This document shows, one piece after another, positions 20,565 to 31,183 of a stretch of 64,000 nucleotides of DNA; within the stretch, counting starts at the first letter, position 1; each line of letters begins with the position of its first letter. The notes under the pieces are model-generated. The model ran no database searches. It was not told the origin of the DNA and saw only the letters and a list, made by a program, of their open reading frames with translations. The position numbers were made by a program, and so were the translations under genes. The DNA lies in contig NW_024881788.1 of the NCBI RefSeq assembly GCF_019059575.1, positions 1-64,000 of the forward strand. Reading direction: 5' to 3'. The DNA is from Amphibalanus amphitrite (taxonomy: Eukaryota > Arthropoda > Thecostraca > Balanomorpha > Balanidae).

Positions 20565-20699
20565 TTACTCCGGCTGCACAGTGGGGATTTCTCCGATATA
20601 GCACGTCTTTATTCGTAGAGTGCAAACCATAGGTAGTATTGTAGCCAGATTGTGCACAGATGTTGGATGGTGTGTTCTGGTGAGAATGTTACCTGTAAA
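20565..20699. repeat. 135-bp direct repeat, right copy
   Basis: Identical to 17903-18037. It abuts the family D-like element that follows. Confidence 0.95.
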
Positions 20700-21570
20700 T
20701 GTGCATAATCAACATAGTATAGGGGGTTCAATTGGACCCCCGGCTCAGCCGTTTGGCCCCTGATCAAGCTAGCGCTTGCGGAAAAAAATCGAGCGTGCTG
20801 CCTATGACGAGATGAGGCCGAATATATCCAATTTCAAAGTACAAGGTCATTAGTTGACTTTCCAAGTCAGTTTAATGACCCAACTAAAGTTGGGAAATCG
20901 AGACCTCTTGAAACGTCATAAAGTTACGGTGTTACGGGGTATTTTGTGGTGCTGATGACGAATTTCATGTTAGTTTTGATCACAGACGATGTCTTTATGC
21001 ATTTAGGCCAGGTCGGGTCAGGTCAGGTCCAGTAGGCGTCCTGCCGGCCATCCATAGTAGGTGTCACCTACTACTGACAGCTTCGTAACATGGTACGAAG
21101 GCACCAGAACTACTTTGTAAATATTCAAATGGTTGCTAAATTGCCTAAATTCGAAATCAGCACCAAAAACTACCCTAGAAACAAGCAAAACTCGAAAAAG
21201 TGAACCAAGGTCATCAAAGGTCATAAATGACCTTCACGTGACCTTGACACCCCCCATAATGCATGGCACCAACATCATTTCACATATTTGAACGTTTAAA
21301 ACCACAAAAAGGCTGGAAACCGCGGATAATGTGAGCTGGCATACGCCGAATCGCGATTCCGGCCAAACATGGCCTCGAGAAATATACCACAGGTCAAAGG
21401 TCAGTTGGGTCAGAGTCATGAAATTTTTAGATTGGATGTAAAATTGATGATCTCGAGGGCACCGAAAGTTTCGTCGCGATCGGCCGCTTTTTGCGCGAGT
21501 AATTTGCGGAAAACCATGGAGTTTTATCCGACCCCTTCCCCCTCCCCCTCCCCACAAATGCGAGGGTTAA
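20700..21570. mobile_element. Family D TTAA element, left end lost
   Basis: Right end CGAGGG then TTAA at 21567-21570, preceded by a C-rich block. The interior aligns with the full family D copy at 47186-48191: CTCAGCCGTTTGGCCC versus CTCAGCCATTCGGCCC, GTAGGCGTCCTGCCGGC versus TTAGGCGTTCTGCCGGC, and the TCACATAT/ACGTTT region. A hairpin-like GGGGGTTCAATTGGACCCCC lies at 20722-20741. The left TTAA and TIR are missing; the 135-bp repeat sits where they would be expected. Confidence 0.7.
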
Positions 21571-22470
21571 TAAGGTTACGGTATGTATAATTTACGCTTG
21601 TCATCCTATTCCTAATGAATGTGTCTCAGAAAATATGCATCACATAAATCACGAAGTAAAATTATTCGCCTATGTTCGGAACATACCTATATCGTGTTGT
21701 TTGCCCTATCGCTCCTAGAGTGGGGTATTACGATACTCTCATGTGAATATTTGTTCAGGCAAGTTCCGGCAGCCAAACTAGGCGTTTTCTTGTGCAGGAG
21801 AAAGTGGCGAAATCGATAGGATATGTTTCGGAGTGGAAAAGTGTGGAAAACATTGTTGATTTCCTACATTTATTTAGAATACCATTCCCTCAGTATAGTG
21901 TCTGTAAAGGTTTTTGTAAATGGCATTTTTGTGACCTTAGTAAGGTTGTGGCATACTTTCTGTTTGCCATTCCATTTCTAATAAAGGTGCCTTTCAGAAG
22001 ATATGCAACTTTAAGACCTCGCAAGAATAAAACCAACAGGACAGGACAATGAAATTGAGGTATACTTTCGGGCCTTACTGAGCCCATTGAGTAATCACGC
22101 ATGAGTGTGAACTTTGGGCGCATTTGTCCTAGTTTTGCTGTGGACATACAGATAAAACAATGCCATATATGAGAAATTCAGACATTTCTTAGCCCCACTG
22201 ACACAAAAAATAGACAAAAATCCAAAAAAAGATTTTTGGAATTAAGACGCGCTAGATCGGAAAAATCCCCACTGTGGGCTGGGAGGGCGAGATCTAGTCA
22301 TTGCAGGGGTATCTGCCCCCCCCCCTTCCCCCCAGTTAACATGTTAGCAGACGCCCTGATAGTGCACCGTTTTGTGGTGTGGTTAGCCTTCCTGGCGGCA
22401 GCTGTTTGAGCTGTTTGCCGTGCTGGTGGCGCCAGTCTGCCGGCTGACCAGCCCTTCTGTGCCTGCGCAG
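21571..22470. other. Intronic or 5' flanking DNA of the LANCL3-like gene
   Basis: No element recognised, except that 21600-22060 contains AT-rich text with two similar segments (CTTTCTAATAAAGG-like) that may be an old repeat. Ends in a C/T-rich stretch and CCTGCGCAG, a good splice acceptor for the following exon. Confidence 0.5.
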
Positions 22471-22594
22471 GTTCTGCCGCAGGAGCGGATGTTTGCGCTG
22501 TGCGACGCCATCGTCCAGTCGGGCAGGGAGTACTCGCTGCGCCAGCGGTCGCCTGTGCCGCTCATGTACGCCTACTACGACACAGAGTACTTGG
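22471..22594 (+). CDS. LANCL3: LANCL3-like internal coding exon (upstream of the two)
   Basis: A 124-bp exon with acceptor CCTGCGCAG before it and donor GTGAGT after it. It encodes VLPQERMFALCDAIVQSGRE, then the PLMYAYYDTEYLG segment; this matches the region of LanC-like protein 3 just before the conserved GAAHG motif. The exon enters in phase 0 and ends after the first base of a Gly codon, which is completed by the exon at 35009 to give EYLG-AAHG, the wording expected of the family. LanC-like proteins are eukaryotic relatives of lanthionine synthetase C, zinc-binding alpha/alpha-barrel proteins; the role of LANCL3 itself is poorly defined. The upstream exons encoding the N-terminal half were not found in the window. 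Confidence 0.88.
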
Positions 22595-22603
22595 GTGAGT
22601 GCC

Positions 22604-22708
22604 GTACAGTATGTCTAAAAAGAATATACCGTCGCCACTACGTGGCGCTGGTGTCGCGAGCCGGTAGTTGGCTGAATCCGCACCAGACACACATTCCCAA
22701 GCGCTAGA
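22604..22708. repeat. TACAGTATGTCT-type repeat, left half of an interrupted copy
   Basis: Matches 1465-1570 closely. It begins only ten bases after the exon's splice donor. The copy resumes at about 23341 (GTGACAGCTGCGCAG) after an inserted TIR element. Confidence 0.8.
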
Positions 22709-23340
22709 GGCCGTCGGAATCGGCTGCTGTGCTGTTGTCAGCTGAGATCCAAGCCCCTGATTGGTTGAGATATTGATGACGTATCACGCCTTCCCGCGCT
22801 GTGACGTCATACCTCTGCTGACAGCCGTCTTTTCGGCTGCTGGGAGAAGGCAGCAGCACGTCAGCCGAAATTCAAAGTGGCTCGAAAGTGGCGCATGTAA
22901 GTCAAAGCGCAGCTTTATAGTGCAGGTGGTTAGTTTTTATATACGATGTTTTTGACGTATTTTGTATTTAATATTTTTCGCGAAGGATAGCAATTATTTC
23001 TTTTTCATGGCACAATGTGCGAGTCAGCCTGAAAACAGTACCTACAAATCGAAATGCCAGCACCGCCTCAATTATCAATCCTGTAATTTTTTCTATAGCC
23101 TCGGCAAATAAACCTCAGAAATATAATGTAACGACTAACGGAAGATAGTCGTTGAAAAAAGCGCGAAAATGCTACCTCTCTCAAGTCTCAGCCCTATCTG
23201 TCGAGCGCCATCTTAGCATCTCAGCGCCATCTGGGCTGACGTTTCCTGTCAGCCGATTATGAACAAGCCCATCAGCAGCGTGGTGTGGGCGGGGCTTATT
23301 CTCGGCTGACAAAGTTCTGTCAGCCGATTCCGACCAGGCC
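22709..23340. mobile_element. TIR element with GTCGGAATCGGCTG ends, about 630 bp
   Basis: Left end GGCCGTCGGAATCGGCTG and right end CAGCCGATTCCGACCAGGCC are inverted repeats. It interrupts a dispersed repeat whose uninterrupted form is at 1465-1610, so insertion is directly shown. The subterminal motif TCAGCCGA recurs several times inside (about 22860, 23250, 23315). A short TAG at both junctions may be the duplication. No transposase. Confidence 0.75.
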
Positions 23341-23394
23341 TTAGGTGACAGCTGCGCAGCGGCCGGCGCGGTAGTAGCGTAAAACCACACCACC

Positions 23395-23775
23395 AAATTA
23401 GGTCAAATTTCAAAGTTGATATTTTTGCATAAGATAGGTATCGATTCGATGCAGCTCGTCACGGGGAGTCTAATGGTGGTCTTTGTTTTGCTCTACGAGG
23501 TCTAGAATTGCCAAAAATTGAGGTTGAAAATTTGACGTCATCATTTTTGAACAGTTTTTTCGCTATAACTTGGCCAAAAAACGAGGTATCGATCTGAAAT
23601 TTGATATGTAGATAGAAGACGGTAGGTACTATCACATGTATTCCGTTTTTTTTCGAAACTCAAAAAACTTTTTGGATTTTTCGGCTAATATATCTAAAAA
23701 GAATGCTTTTTTTATTTTTGGGGGTCAAAACTCAAAAATTTCAAAAATCCGAGATAGCAGTTTTGTAGCCCTGTC
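23395..23775. mobile_element. Family C fragment
   Basis: Aligns with 5940-6310 of the full-length family C element (shared AATTAGGTCAAATT, ATCGATTCGATGCAGCTC-like, TTGACGTCATCATTTTTGAA and GAGATAGCAGTTTTGTAGC text). Both termini are missing, so it is a truncated copy. Confidence 0.75.
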
Positions 23776-24608
23776 AATTCTACACCTTTTATGTCTTGGT
23801 CATTTTTCTGTATCTTCAAAGCTGTACAGTGTCAGAAAAGTGGTTTGGGGATCTAAGTTCGCGGAACAAAATTTTTAGCTGCTCACGAACAAAAATTGTG
23901 AAGTAAGGTACTGTAGGGCCATGTGTATTGTTCTAGGTATGCTTTAAGTATACAAGATATTTGCCAGAGTCTCAGTCAGAAACAGCAGCTTCTACATATA
24001 AAATAAGGGTTCAAGGAACACAGCAGGTTGTGGCCTTACAGCCCAAGTGTTAGACTTATTTTGATTTATAACTAGTTAGCAAATCTGGACATGTAGGTAC
24101 CTAATGGATGACCACTGATGCTCAAAATTATTCATGATGGAAAATATACAAATTGTTCTTAAAATTGTGAATGCAGGGAGAAAAATGAATGGGGTATAAA
24201 AATATACACAACATCCAGAATATGCTTTTCATTATGACACATTATCACATGAAACAAAAACTGCTAAGTATATTGAAATATTATTTGAAATACCTTAAAG
24301 CAACATCAAAACATAACCAAGTGGACTGGTACCTACCTACCTATATAGTATCAGTATAAATGGCCTTGTACAGTCCACAGCAGAAGTAATGTGGGGTTTC
24401 AGTCATGGGTATGTTCTGCTTCTGAAGCTTAGAAACGATTAACCAGACTACAATGAAACTGTGAATGTGGCTTATATGTATCGTCACCCTTGCAGCTGCA
24501 ACTTTAGCTATTGACATCTTCTTTTCGATCACTCCGCATTAAACAATCGCCAGTCAAAGCCAACCGTTGAGATTGGTAAAACCCTACATTACTTTAGCGG
24601 TGGGCTGT
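23776..24608. other. Unassigned AT-rich intron sequence
   Basis: No gene or repeat recognised. Contains a GGTACCTACCTACCTA stretch near 24330. Lies in the large LANCL3 intron. Confidence 0.45.
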
Positions 24609-25209
24609 ACAGTAGGTCTACTAAAAAAGTCCCCCGCTCCAGAGGCGGCTGGCCGGCCGAACCCCCGGATTCCAGCCCCGACTCTATTGCGCAGGCCGCG
24701 GCAGCGACACGGGTCAGGTCGCGGCGCCCGGCGAGTGGGTCAGTTGGCGGCGGCCGGCCGTGGAGTGAGGACGCCGTGTGTGGGGCGCAGAGATGCCGCA
24801 GTGCAGAGGAGGGGAAGATAATGACTCTGCATGATGCCGGAAATGATGCCTTTGTGATCTAAATTAAACACCTGCACTCTGTAGTGCATATCCTCCCTTG
24901 CCCCATTCCTATTTTAGCATAATCCTTCAATAATCTGTAATGGCCATTCAGCGCAAGCAAGCAAACAAAACAACCCGTTTAGCGGCGACATCATCTCGGA
25001 TAAAAAAGCGACAGTGATGATTAGAATAGACTAAGCGCGAGGGCAAATCGAGGGGTATAACTAGGTATATGTATCACATGCCGAGTGTTTTATTCCCATC
25101 TAGCGAATTAAGATTGGGGATCTTGTCCAACAAGTCAGCGGCCGTTCTAGACACAGAATAATGCTTTGTTTTCGGTCACATCATTATCTGCAATAATTCG
25201 AAGCGAGGT

Positions 25210-26090
25210 TTAACCCTCGCCGGCCGAGAAGAAGGTGTGGATGCCGCCACCATGCATTTTTTTTTTTGCGGTAGCTCAAAGCACACTGATGATAGAAGGC
25301 TGACATTTCACATGCCTTGCATTTCATTGAAGCCGGATCACTTGACATCAACCACGTTTTCAGGTCAGGTCACTTAACTATGACGTCTTAGGTAAACCTC
25401 TGCACGGTTGTCGGTCATAAAATGATGCAATCCGCAATGCACTTAGTGTCGTATAAGCATAATGGGGAATTATGGAAACTGTTAATTTGGCGTCGGAAAT
25501 GATCTGAATCTATGCCTCAAGCACATGAAATCGTGACTTCATACATTCTTGGCAAGGTCTAATGCTTCACTTTTGTATTGTTCACCTTGCGTGACGTCAT
25601 TTATGACGTCACTAGGGTCATAGGAGTGCTTCGTCAATAACTCCCGATCAAAATGAGCTAGCCAGTCGGGACGGCCATCAATGGACTCTGCAAGACTTGC
25701 CGAATCAAATGTTATGCAACATGTCCTCCTTTCAACAGCTTCGTGACCTGCGTTGCCCTAACATGACATTGACCTGAGGTAAGCATCCTAAATTGCTTCA
25801 CCTAAACAAAAAAGCATATAAATCGACGCGTCTGAGAACAGAAAACACGATTGTATCGAAATGACGATAATGCGCTTAGTTATTTACCAGGAACCGATCA
25901 AATGCATTGGGGCCCTTGACCTGCCCAAGAGGTCACTGATATTTTAAAATGGGGTGCCAGTCGCTGCGTCACGTAACGACGCAAGCGCTCGTTTTTTTCC
26001 GCGAGGCTCTAGCAGCTAGCTCAATTATAGGAGCTAAACATGGGGTCGAGGAATCGCTCCCTTCTCACTCACTATTTGGCCGGGATAGTG
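25210..26090. mobile_element. Degenerate family B TTAA element
   Basis: Left TTAA at 25210 then CCCTCGCCGGCCGAG, as in 2959. The G-run hairpin has decayed to GAAGGTGTGGATGCCGCCACC. The interior keeps the paired TGACGTCA motif (25593-25612), the CGGGA..GCCATCAATGGACTC block and the CTTCGTGACCTG block. The right end is eroded (GGCCGGGATAG near 26080) with no TTAA. Confidence 0.75.
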
Positions 26091-26129
26091 TTTGCAATTA
26101 TTGTTAAAATCAAGCATTTTAAGATTTCA

Positions 26130-26460
26130 AATGACCCATTTTTTCCCGCCCAAGTCTTTCAATTCAAGGTCATAACATCAGGTTACGTCAAGTGACCTTA
26201 CCTCAAGGAAAGTTCCTGTGCTCATCATATCTAAATACACCGACTAACCGATCGCTTTAGAACTTTCAGTGATTTCAATGGGCAACACTATATGCATTTG
26301 AAACGTTTACTTTGCAAGTTTGACATTGTTGACAGAAAGGCCGGGTCAATTTTGAGATCGCTTAACCTCAAGTCAATGGGAGAAAATTGAACTGCACTTT
26401 TTTGGACGGAACGCATAACAAACACTCTGAAAACATGTGGTGCTTGATGAGATACAATAC
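26130..26460. mobile_element. Family F fragment 1 (eroded)
   Basis: Aligns with about 53450-53770 of the full family F element: GTCAAGTGACCTTACCTCA, ACACCGACTAACCGATCGC, the CAATGGGAG block and GGACG..ACACTCTGAAAACAT. Two later pieces at 27320 and 28620 continue in order. Confidence 0.6.
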
Positions 26461-26544
26461 TAAATGAGAAAATTGTTTGTTTTGTTGGGGGCTATCTTTT
26501 TCGGTCTGAAAAGGCCCTTGCAGAGCTATGACATAACTATGCTG

Positions 26545-26830
26545 TGGTGTAGTAATTGGGTTGTGCGAGCCAGCGACAGTGATCTGCGGAAGCGAGACTG
26601 TTCCCGTGGGACGATTGCCCTGTCGGGACGGTCCAGCCGTCTCCCAAACGGTCACCCGAAGAGGATTATGTGTCCTGGAATGGATCCGACATCAACTACA
26701 GGTTGGCTGGTGGGGTGACCTCCAGTCCAGAGAGGGAAGCATGAAGACTAGGGGCGATGCGGATTGGTTTTTCCTGAGGATAGCGAGGACGGAAGGAATC
26801 TAGCACCCTTGAACCTTCCTTATACTGAAT
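26545..26830 (+). repeat. Possible tRNA-derived SINE-like segment
   Basis: TGGTGTAGTAATTGG near 26552 fits an RNA polymerase III A-box, and about 50 bp downstream CTGTTCCCGTGGG is a weak B-box candidate. The segment interrupts an old family F copy. No second copy was seen in the window, so the SINE label is tentative; it could be any GC-richer insertion. Confidence 0.25.
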
Positions 26831-27081
26831 GTATCTCAGGCTGTTAAATCTCCTAAGCGTTTTTTCCTCGACACCGTCAAGGTGTCATTAACAAAAATTT
26901 GAAATTCGGGAGGATAAATTAAATATAGAAATTGTGGCCAACAGAACATTATCAGTTGCGTTCCACATACTCGCAAGCATGTTCACACACCCAGCTTACA
27001 TATGAGCCATGTAATAATTATTTTTGATAGACATGGTTAATGTTGCCGAAGCGTCATTATTCTTTTCCTCAGGTTAATAAA

Positions 27082-27220
27082 TCTCTAAAAAGTTAATTGT
27101 TTTTTTTTTTTTCAAAACGGGCTTCGCTGAGGAAAACTAAATATTATATAATATTATATAATATTATAATATTTAGTTTTCCTCAGAAGCCCGTTTTGAA
27201 AACAATTAACTTTTTAGAGA
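27082..27220. repeat. 139-bp near-perfect palindrome (fold-back MITE)
   Basis: Arms read TCTCTAAAAAGTTAATTG, a T-run, CAAAACGGGCTTC then CTGAGGAAAACTAAATAT, and are repeated in inverse order after an AT-rich centre (TATAATATTATATAATAT). Arm length is about 65 bp; the main differences are the length of the T-run and a GC/A indel near the CGCTGAGG/CCTCAGA junction. Flanks show no clear duplication. Confidence 0.9.
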
Positions 27221-27319
27221 GACATGCTTGACTTATGAAATCATTTGAAGTGTTTGTAAAGTTCCACGATACGGATCTAATATCCTGCTATGCATTATGA
27301 CCATTTCTGGTCAGATCAT

Positions 27320-27590
27320 GTCTTTGAACATAGGCCAAATTTTTCAAATGACCTTTAAAGATCAACTTTTGATTCATTCGAAGCGTTTTGATAAGAGAAA
27401 CACGAGGCTGGTAAAATTAATTTCATGCAAGTTTTAAGCTAAAAACTTTTAAGTGTTTGTGGAAAAGCAATTGCTTTTTCTCATAATACCGATGGTGGCA
27501 GTTGTTGTTATTTACATGCTTAGCCGTTGACCCTAATTAAATCTGACAATATTATTCAGATTTCAGACATAGCGGTAAACGAGCTGATTG
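27320..27590. mobile_element. Family F fragment 2 (eroded)
   Basis: Resembles 53980-54240 of family F: TCGAAGCGTTTTGA..AGAGAAACACGAGGCTGG, AAAAGTTTT..AGT, CGTTGACCC..AAATCTGA and ATTATTCAGA. About 25-30 percent diverged by eye. Confidence 0.5.
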
Positions 27591-27594
27591 CTGT

Positions 27595-27847
27595 GTTAGG
27601 TTAGGCTCTTTCGGTCGATTTCAGAGTGGGAAGGATGATAGGAATTAGAGGGAGACAGGGGGCCTGGGCGGGAGTCCTGGACCTCATGCTCAGCTGGGGC
27701 CGAGCCCATCACGCGGGTTGGATTGCCCTGACACATGGATAGCCCTGGGCGGTGTTTCACGGCCCCGCGCTGCAGCACGCTGCGCTGCGCTGCTGTATTG
27801 TTGCGGCGGTTGATATGAATTCGGCTCCACGCTAGCGTTGCGAACCA
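27595..27847. other. GC-rich insertion of unknown type
   Basis: Separates two family F fragments. Contains GCGGGTTGGATTGCC, a GCTGCGCTGCGCTGC run and a run of G-rich text. No reading frame or repeat family recognised. Confidence 0.35.
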
Positions 27848-28546
27848 TAGGCGCGGGCAGGCGCGTAACCACCACTGGGGACACTGGGGACCGGTCCCCA
27901 GTAACTTTCGGGTTACTGGGGACCGTCCCCAGTAAAAACGACGACCTCCTCAATTTGCTTAGCCAAATATTGTCTCTAGATCCACGTGAAGAGTGATATG
28001 CAGGCAACGGCAGCCATTTTAAGAATGTCTTTCGACCATACATTTTTATGTTCATATTTAGACTTTGTGTTTGTCAACAAAACAAGATCCCTCTAAGACA
28101 CCTAAACTATGAACAAAGGAACCGAAGTTAGCCGACAGATTGATTTATTATTATTATTTTTTTATATTTTTTTATCCTTAACAATTTTCCAACCACTGCA
28201 CGGTGACGTACCTATCTCGCCCCACATCTAAAATATAATATTCGGTCTTTGCGGCCCTCAATGTGGTCCCCAGTAAATTCAGACTCGTGGTTACGCGCCT
28301 GGGCGCGGGAGCCGGGGGGGGGGCAGTGGGGGCAGCTTGCCCCCCCCCAACTCTGGGGCCGTGGGGGCGGTGCCCCCACAGCTTTGAGACGGAATACCAC
28401 ACTTTTTTGCAAATGTTTTCTTTTTTGTTGAAAAAGCCGAGGGATGAAAAATAAGTGGCCTAAAACCGGTGAGAAAACCAGGTTTGAGGGGACCCCAGGT
28501 TGATCTCTATTATGGTGTGCTCCCAGTCGGAAAGTAGTTCCCGCGC
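27848..28546. mobile_element. TIR element with GCGCGTAACCAC subterminal repeats
   Basis: AGGCGCGTAACCACCACTGG at 27861 is matched in inverse orientation by GTGGTTACGCGCCTGGGCGC at 28288-28308. CTGGGGACC / GGTCCCCAG motifs recur four times between 27876 and 27935 and again at 28264. The tail 28310-28380 is G/C-run rich (C-run, GGGGCCGTGGGGGCGGTGCCCC). A further TCCCGCGCCCC near 28538 may mark the true right edge. No coding region. Confidence 0.6.
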
Positions 28547-28619
28547 CCCTGTTGCGAGCTTCCGAGTCTGTTGATGTTTCCATGGAAATTGGAAACCCAA
28601 TGCACCAATGCGCGCAACG

Positions 28620-28800
28620 GACCCTGTCTAAGCAAAATTTTACCATCGATGACCTCTAGTGACATGACCTCTGGTTATGACGCGATCCAAAATTGGCTGA
28701 AGTATTTTTTTCTTCTTCTTTTTGCTACTTTGGACGCTACTTCGAATGCCCAAAGCTGAGTTATAAGAATGATGCTGAATCCCCATTTCTCCTCTAACAG
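28620..28800. mobile_element. Family F fragment 3 (eroded right part)
   Basis: Matches 54335-54480 of family F: TTTACCATCGATGACCTC..GTGACATGACCTC..GA, GCGATCCAAAA..TGACTGAAGT-like text, TTGGACGCT.CTTCGAATGCC and CTGAGTTA. The terminal TTAA is not preserved. Confidence 0.55.
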
Positions 28801-29113
28801 GGCGTGAGAGTCTAGGCATTCCTGTGGGGCACGGGCTAACAATGACTATCTTATATAATCATTGTTGCCATGAACATCTACTGCCATTCTTTAACACCGG
28901 TTTCGCTGCGCTGAGCGGTGGCCGTCCCGTTTGTTGGATTCAACAGCTGGCTGGTGGAAAGCGTTACCGGCCGCCCGTCCACCGCCCGCGGGCGGGACCG
29001 AGCGGTCCCGCTGACCCTACCTGACCTGAGCCCGGCGCGATATGGGACAGGCAGACGGGGGTTCGGCTCAGCGAAGGCAGCGCCCACTGGTGCTGGGGAC
29101 TTTTTTAATAGAC

Positions 29114-31183
29114 CTACTGTACCTACCTATCTATCTAATACAAGTTTGACAAATTTGACGCAATCCAGCTTGAAACAAATAACGAACCACAAAGAAACAA
29201 AAACACAAAAACATGCCAGCACTTTAAGTAAAAGGTCTTGTGCAAGACAACCCCCAAAAACCATGCTACATATCAATATGATTATAATCAATAATAGACA
29301 ATTGCCCATGCGCTGCTCAAACGGACGCCTCGCACCACGAGCCCTGAGAAATGGCGCGGAGTAGCGCGGAGGCTCGTTGGCGAGGGAACTGGTTTTTACT
29401 GGTTTTCAATTTGATAGAAATTGATTCGAATTGATCAATACTTCAAAATAGCATATCAAATGCAAAAATAATTTAAAATAAATGAATATTTGTCCTCAAG
29501 CTCACTGTTTCATTCTAAATAATATATTGAAAAGCAAAGGGATTTTATGCCCTAGACAAACATAACTTCATGTAAAAGTGATATCAGCATATGTCGGTAT
29601 TTTACCTGTAATCGGCATCAACTGGGCAATAATTTTAAACTATGCAAAGCGCCGTCTCTCAACGATTCTAACGATACCCATTAATAAAGTCGGAATTGCT
29701 TAAACGTTCCAAATTTAGTGACTTGTTCCGTGACGAAACATGGTCACGGCGTTTCGATAAAAATATATGAAAACGTCCATAAAAATATAAAAATTGGACA
29801 TAGAAACAATCAGAATTGAACAATCTATGATGCCATACCTAATTTGAACCGATTGTAAGCCTACTTCAACCTTTATTCTACCCTTACTTTTGTTCCGTGT
29901 CACGGAACAAGAATATGGTAAATTGAGAAATGCACTGCCATTGAAATGCCGTTATGAGGATATGGCAGCCTCACTGGACGATCGAAAGCGAGCGTCTTTT
30001 GGGAAATTCGACAAATAATGCGCATCACGGTAAAAAAAAGTGTTTAATTTTTTGATATCAGTTTTTCCTGCATAAAAATCATTTTCTGCCCAATAGTGGA
30101 CGAGAAAGCAGGAAATCGATATTTACTGATTTGATGGAAGAATACGCAAAAGAAATGGCAGTGTATCCATAATGATAAACGTGGTGTGGATTGTGCATTG
30201 TGCAGACCTGACCGTGATTGTGGTGAGGACTTGCCATTCAAGTCGTAAGTATGGGTGCTTGTTCGTGGTGATATTGATTTATCGTAAGAAGCACCTAATC
30301 TCATTTCGTGCACGTGACATGCAGGTGATCATGGTTGAATTGGATGGTAGGTATCATCCTGCCACGGGCTGATTCTCTTTCGTAAACATCTGATTCTCAT
30401 TCGTAGACAAACCAGGTGAGAAATGTGATGGAAACATTTATTTCACAAACACACTCAATAGCATACATTCAAGGCACGTATACTGGATTCATTCCTTCAC
30501 GCTTGTTTTAAAGCTTGCTCCATAGTTTGACATCAAACCATGTCATTGACATGAGTATGACATGGTTTGTCAATACTTCTATCTTGTAAGCACTTCAACT
30601 TTGGAAAGTAATGAATGACTGGCATTTTAACTGATCCAATTATGATGATTGCATGGTGAAATTGTGGAGCAACTGTTTCTTATCTGTTTCAATAGTACTT
30701 GCAGGATGCTTGCTTGCTGCTTTGGAGATCTGAAAACAGAACAAAGCACAATGTCAAATTTTCAATCAACGTGTTTCCTTAGTAAGTTTCCCTTTTCAGT
30801 CCTGTGATGCCCAGTTGCATGGGTGATGCCCGATGCGGAGGCCATAACAGGTCCAAAAAGCAGTGGGCGCTGCCCGAGGTACCAAAAGCCCCTCCATGAG
30901 AGCACAAGTTCCTGCGCATGCGCACATTGCCTCAACCCTGTACTGGCGTACATTAGTGATACTGCTCATTGACTCGGTCAGCCAATCAGCGTCCCCGATT
31001 ACATTAATAGATGTCGCTAGCGTCACGTGAATCCTGCTTGCGAACACATTTTAAGAATGAAACAGCTGCGCCATTTCCGCCTTCCATTGATTCCTTCCAT
31101 CTTAGTATCAACTATACGCTTTTCAACTAACTTAAGACTAAGCTTTAAACTATGGTCAGTATGTTATTTCTGGTACCTACATA
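29114..31183. other. Unassigned LANCL3 intron sequence
   Basis: About 2 kb with no recognised gene or repeat family. It includes GATA-like CTATCTATC at 29126, an AT-rich stretch 29400-29700 and one clean hairpin at 30533-30569. Short open frames (e.g. 30044-30313 antisense) show no domain. Confidence 0.45.
30533..30569. repeat. Perfect 13-bp-stem hairpin
   Basis: CAAACCATGTCAT, a 10-base spacer TGACATGAGT, then ATGACATGGTTTG. The spacer itself contains a further TGACAT. Function unknown. Confidence 0.8.

Larger units (their letters stand above)
24609..29113. mobile_element. Composite TIR element with TACAGTAGGTCTA ends
   Basis: Left end GTACAGTAGGTCTACTAA followed by an A-run and GTCCCC. 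The right end (29096-29113) is its inverse, GGGGACTTTTTTAATAG then ACCTACTGTAC. Inverted similarity extends inward about 80-90 bp (GCCGAACCCCCG on the left, CGGGGGTTCGGC on the right). Most of the 4.5 kb is later insertions (family B, family F pieces, palindrome, another TIR element), so the original element was probably about 1 kb. No clear target duplication and no transposase. The TACAGTA end is reminiscent of Tc1/mariner, but this is not established. Confidence 0.6.

Noticed and set aside
17903..20699. A small LTR retrotransposon bounded by the 135-bp repeats
   Set aside because: No TG..CA ends, primer-binding site, polypurine tract or target duplication was visible, so I kept it as an unexplained direct repeat.
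20722..20741. A regulatory operator at the GGGGGTTCAATTGGACCCCC palindrome
   Set aside because: It sits where other TTAA elements carry their subterminal homopolymer hairpin, so it is better explained as part of family D.
24567..24821. An 84-codon Arg/Pro-rich open frame as an exon
   Set aside because: It is the GC-rich subterminal part of the TACAGTAGGTCTA element, which recurs inverted at 29000-29113; no domain.
26545..26620. A functional tRNA gene
   Set aside because: Only an A-box-like word is convincing; no cloverleaf with anticodon arm could be drawn, so I kept a low-confidence SINE-like label.
28918..29364. A 148-codon open frame as a gene
   Set aside because: It spans the right end of a TIR element and continues into AT-rich intron; no domain or splice context.
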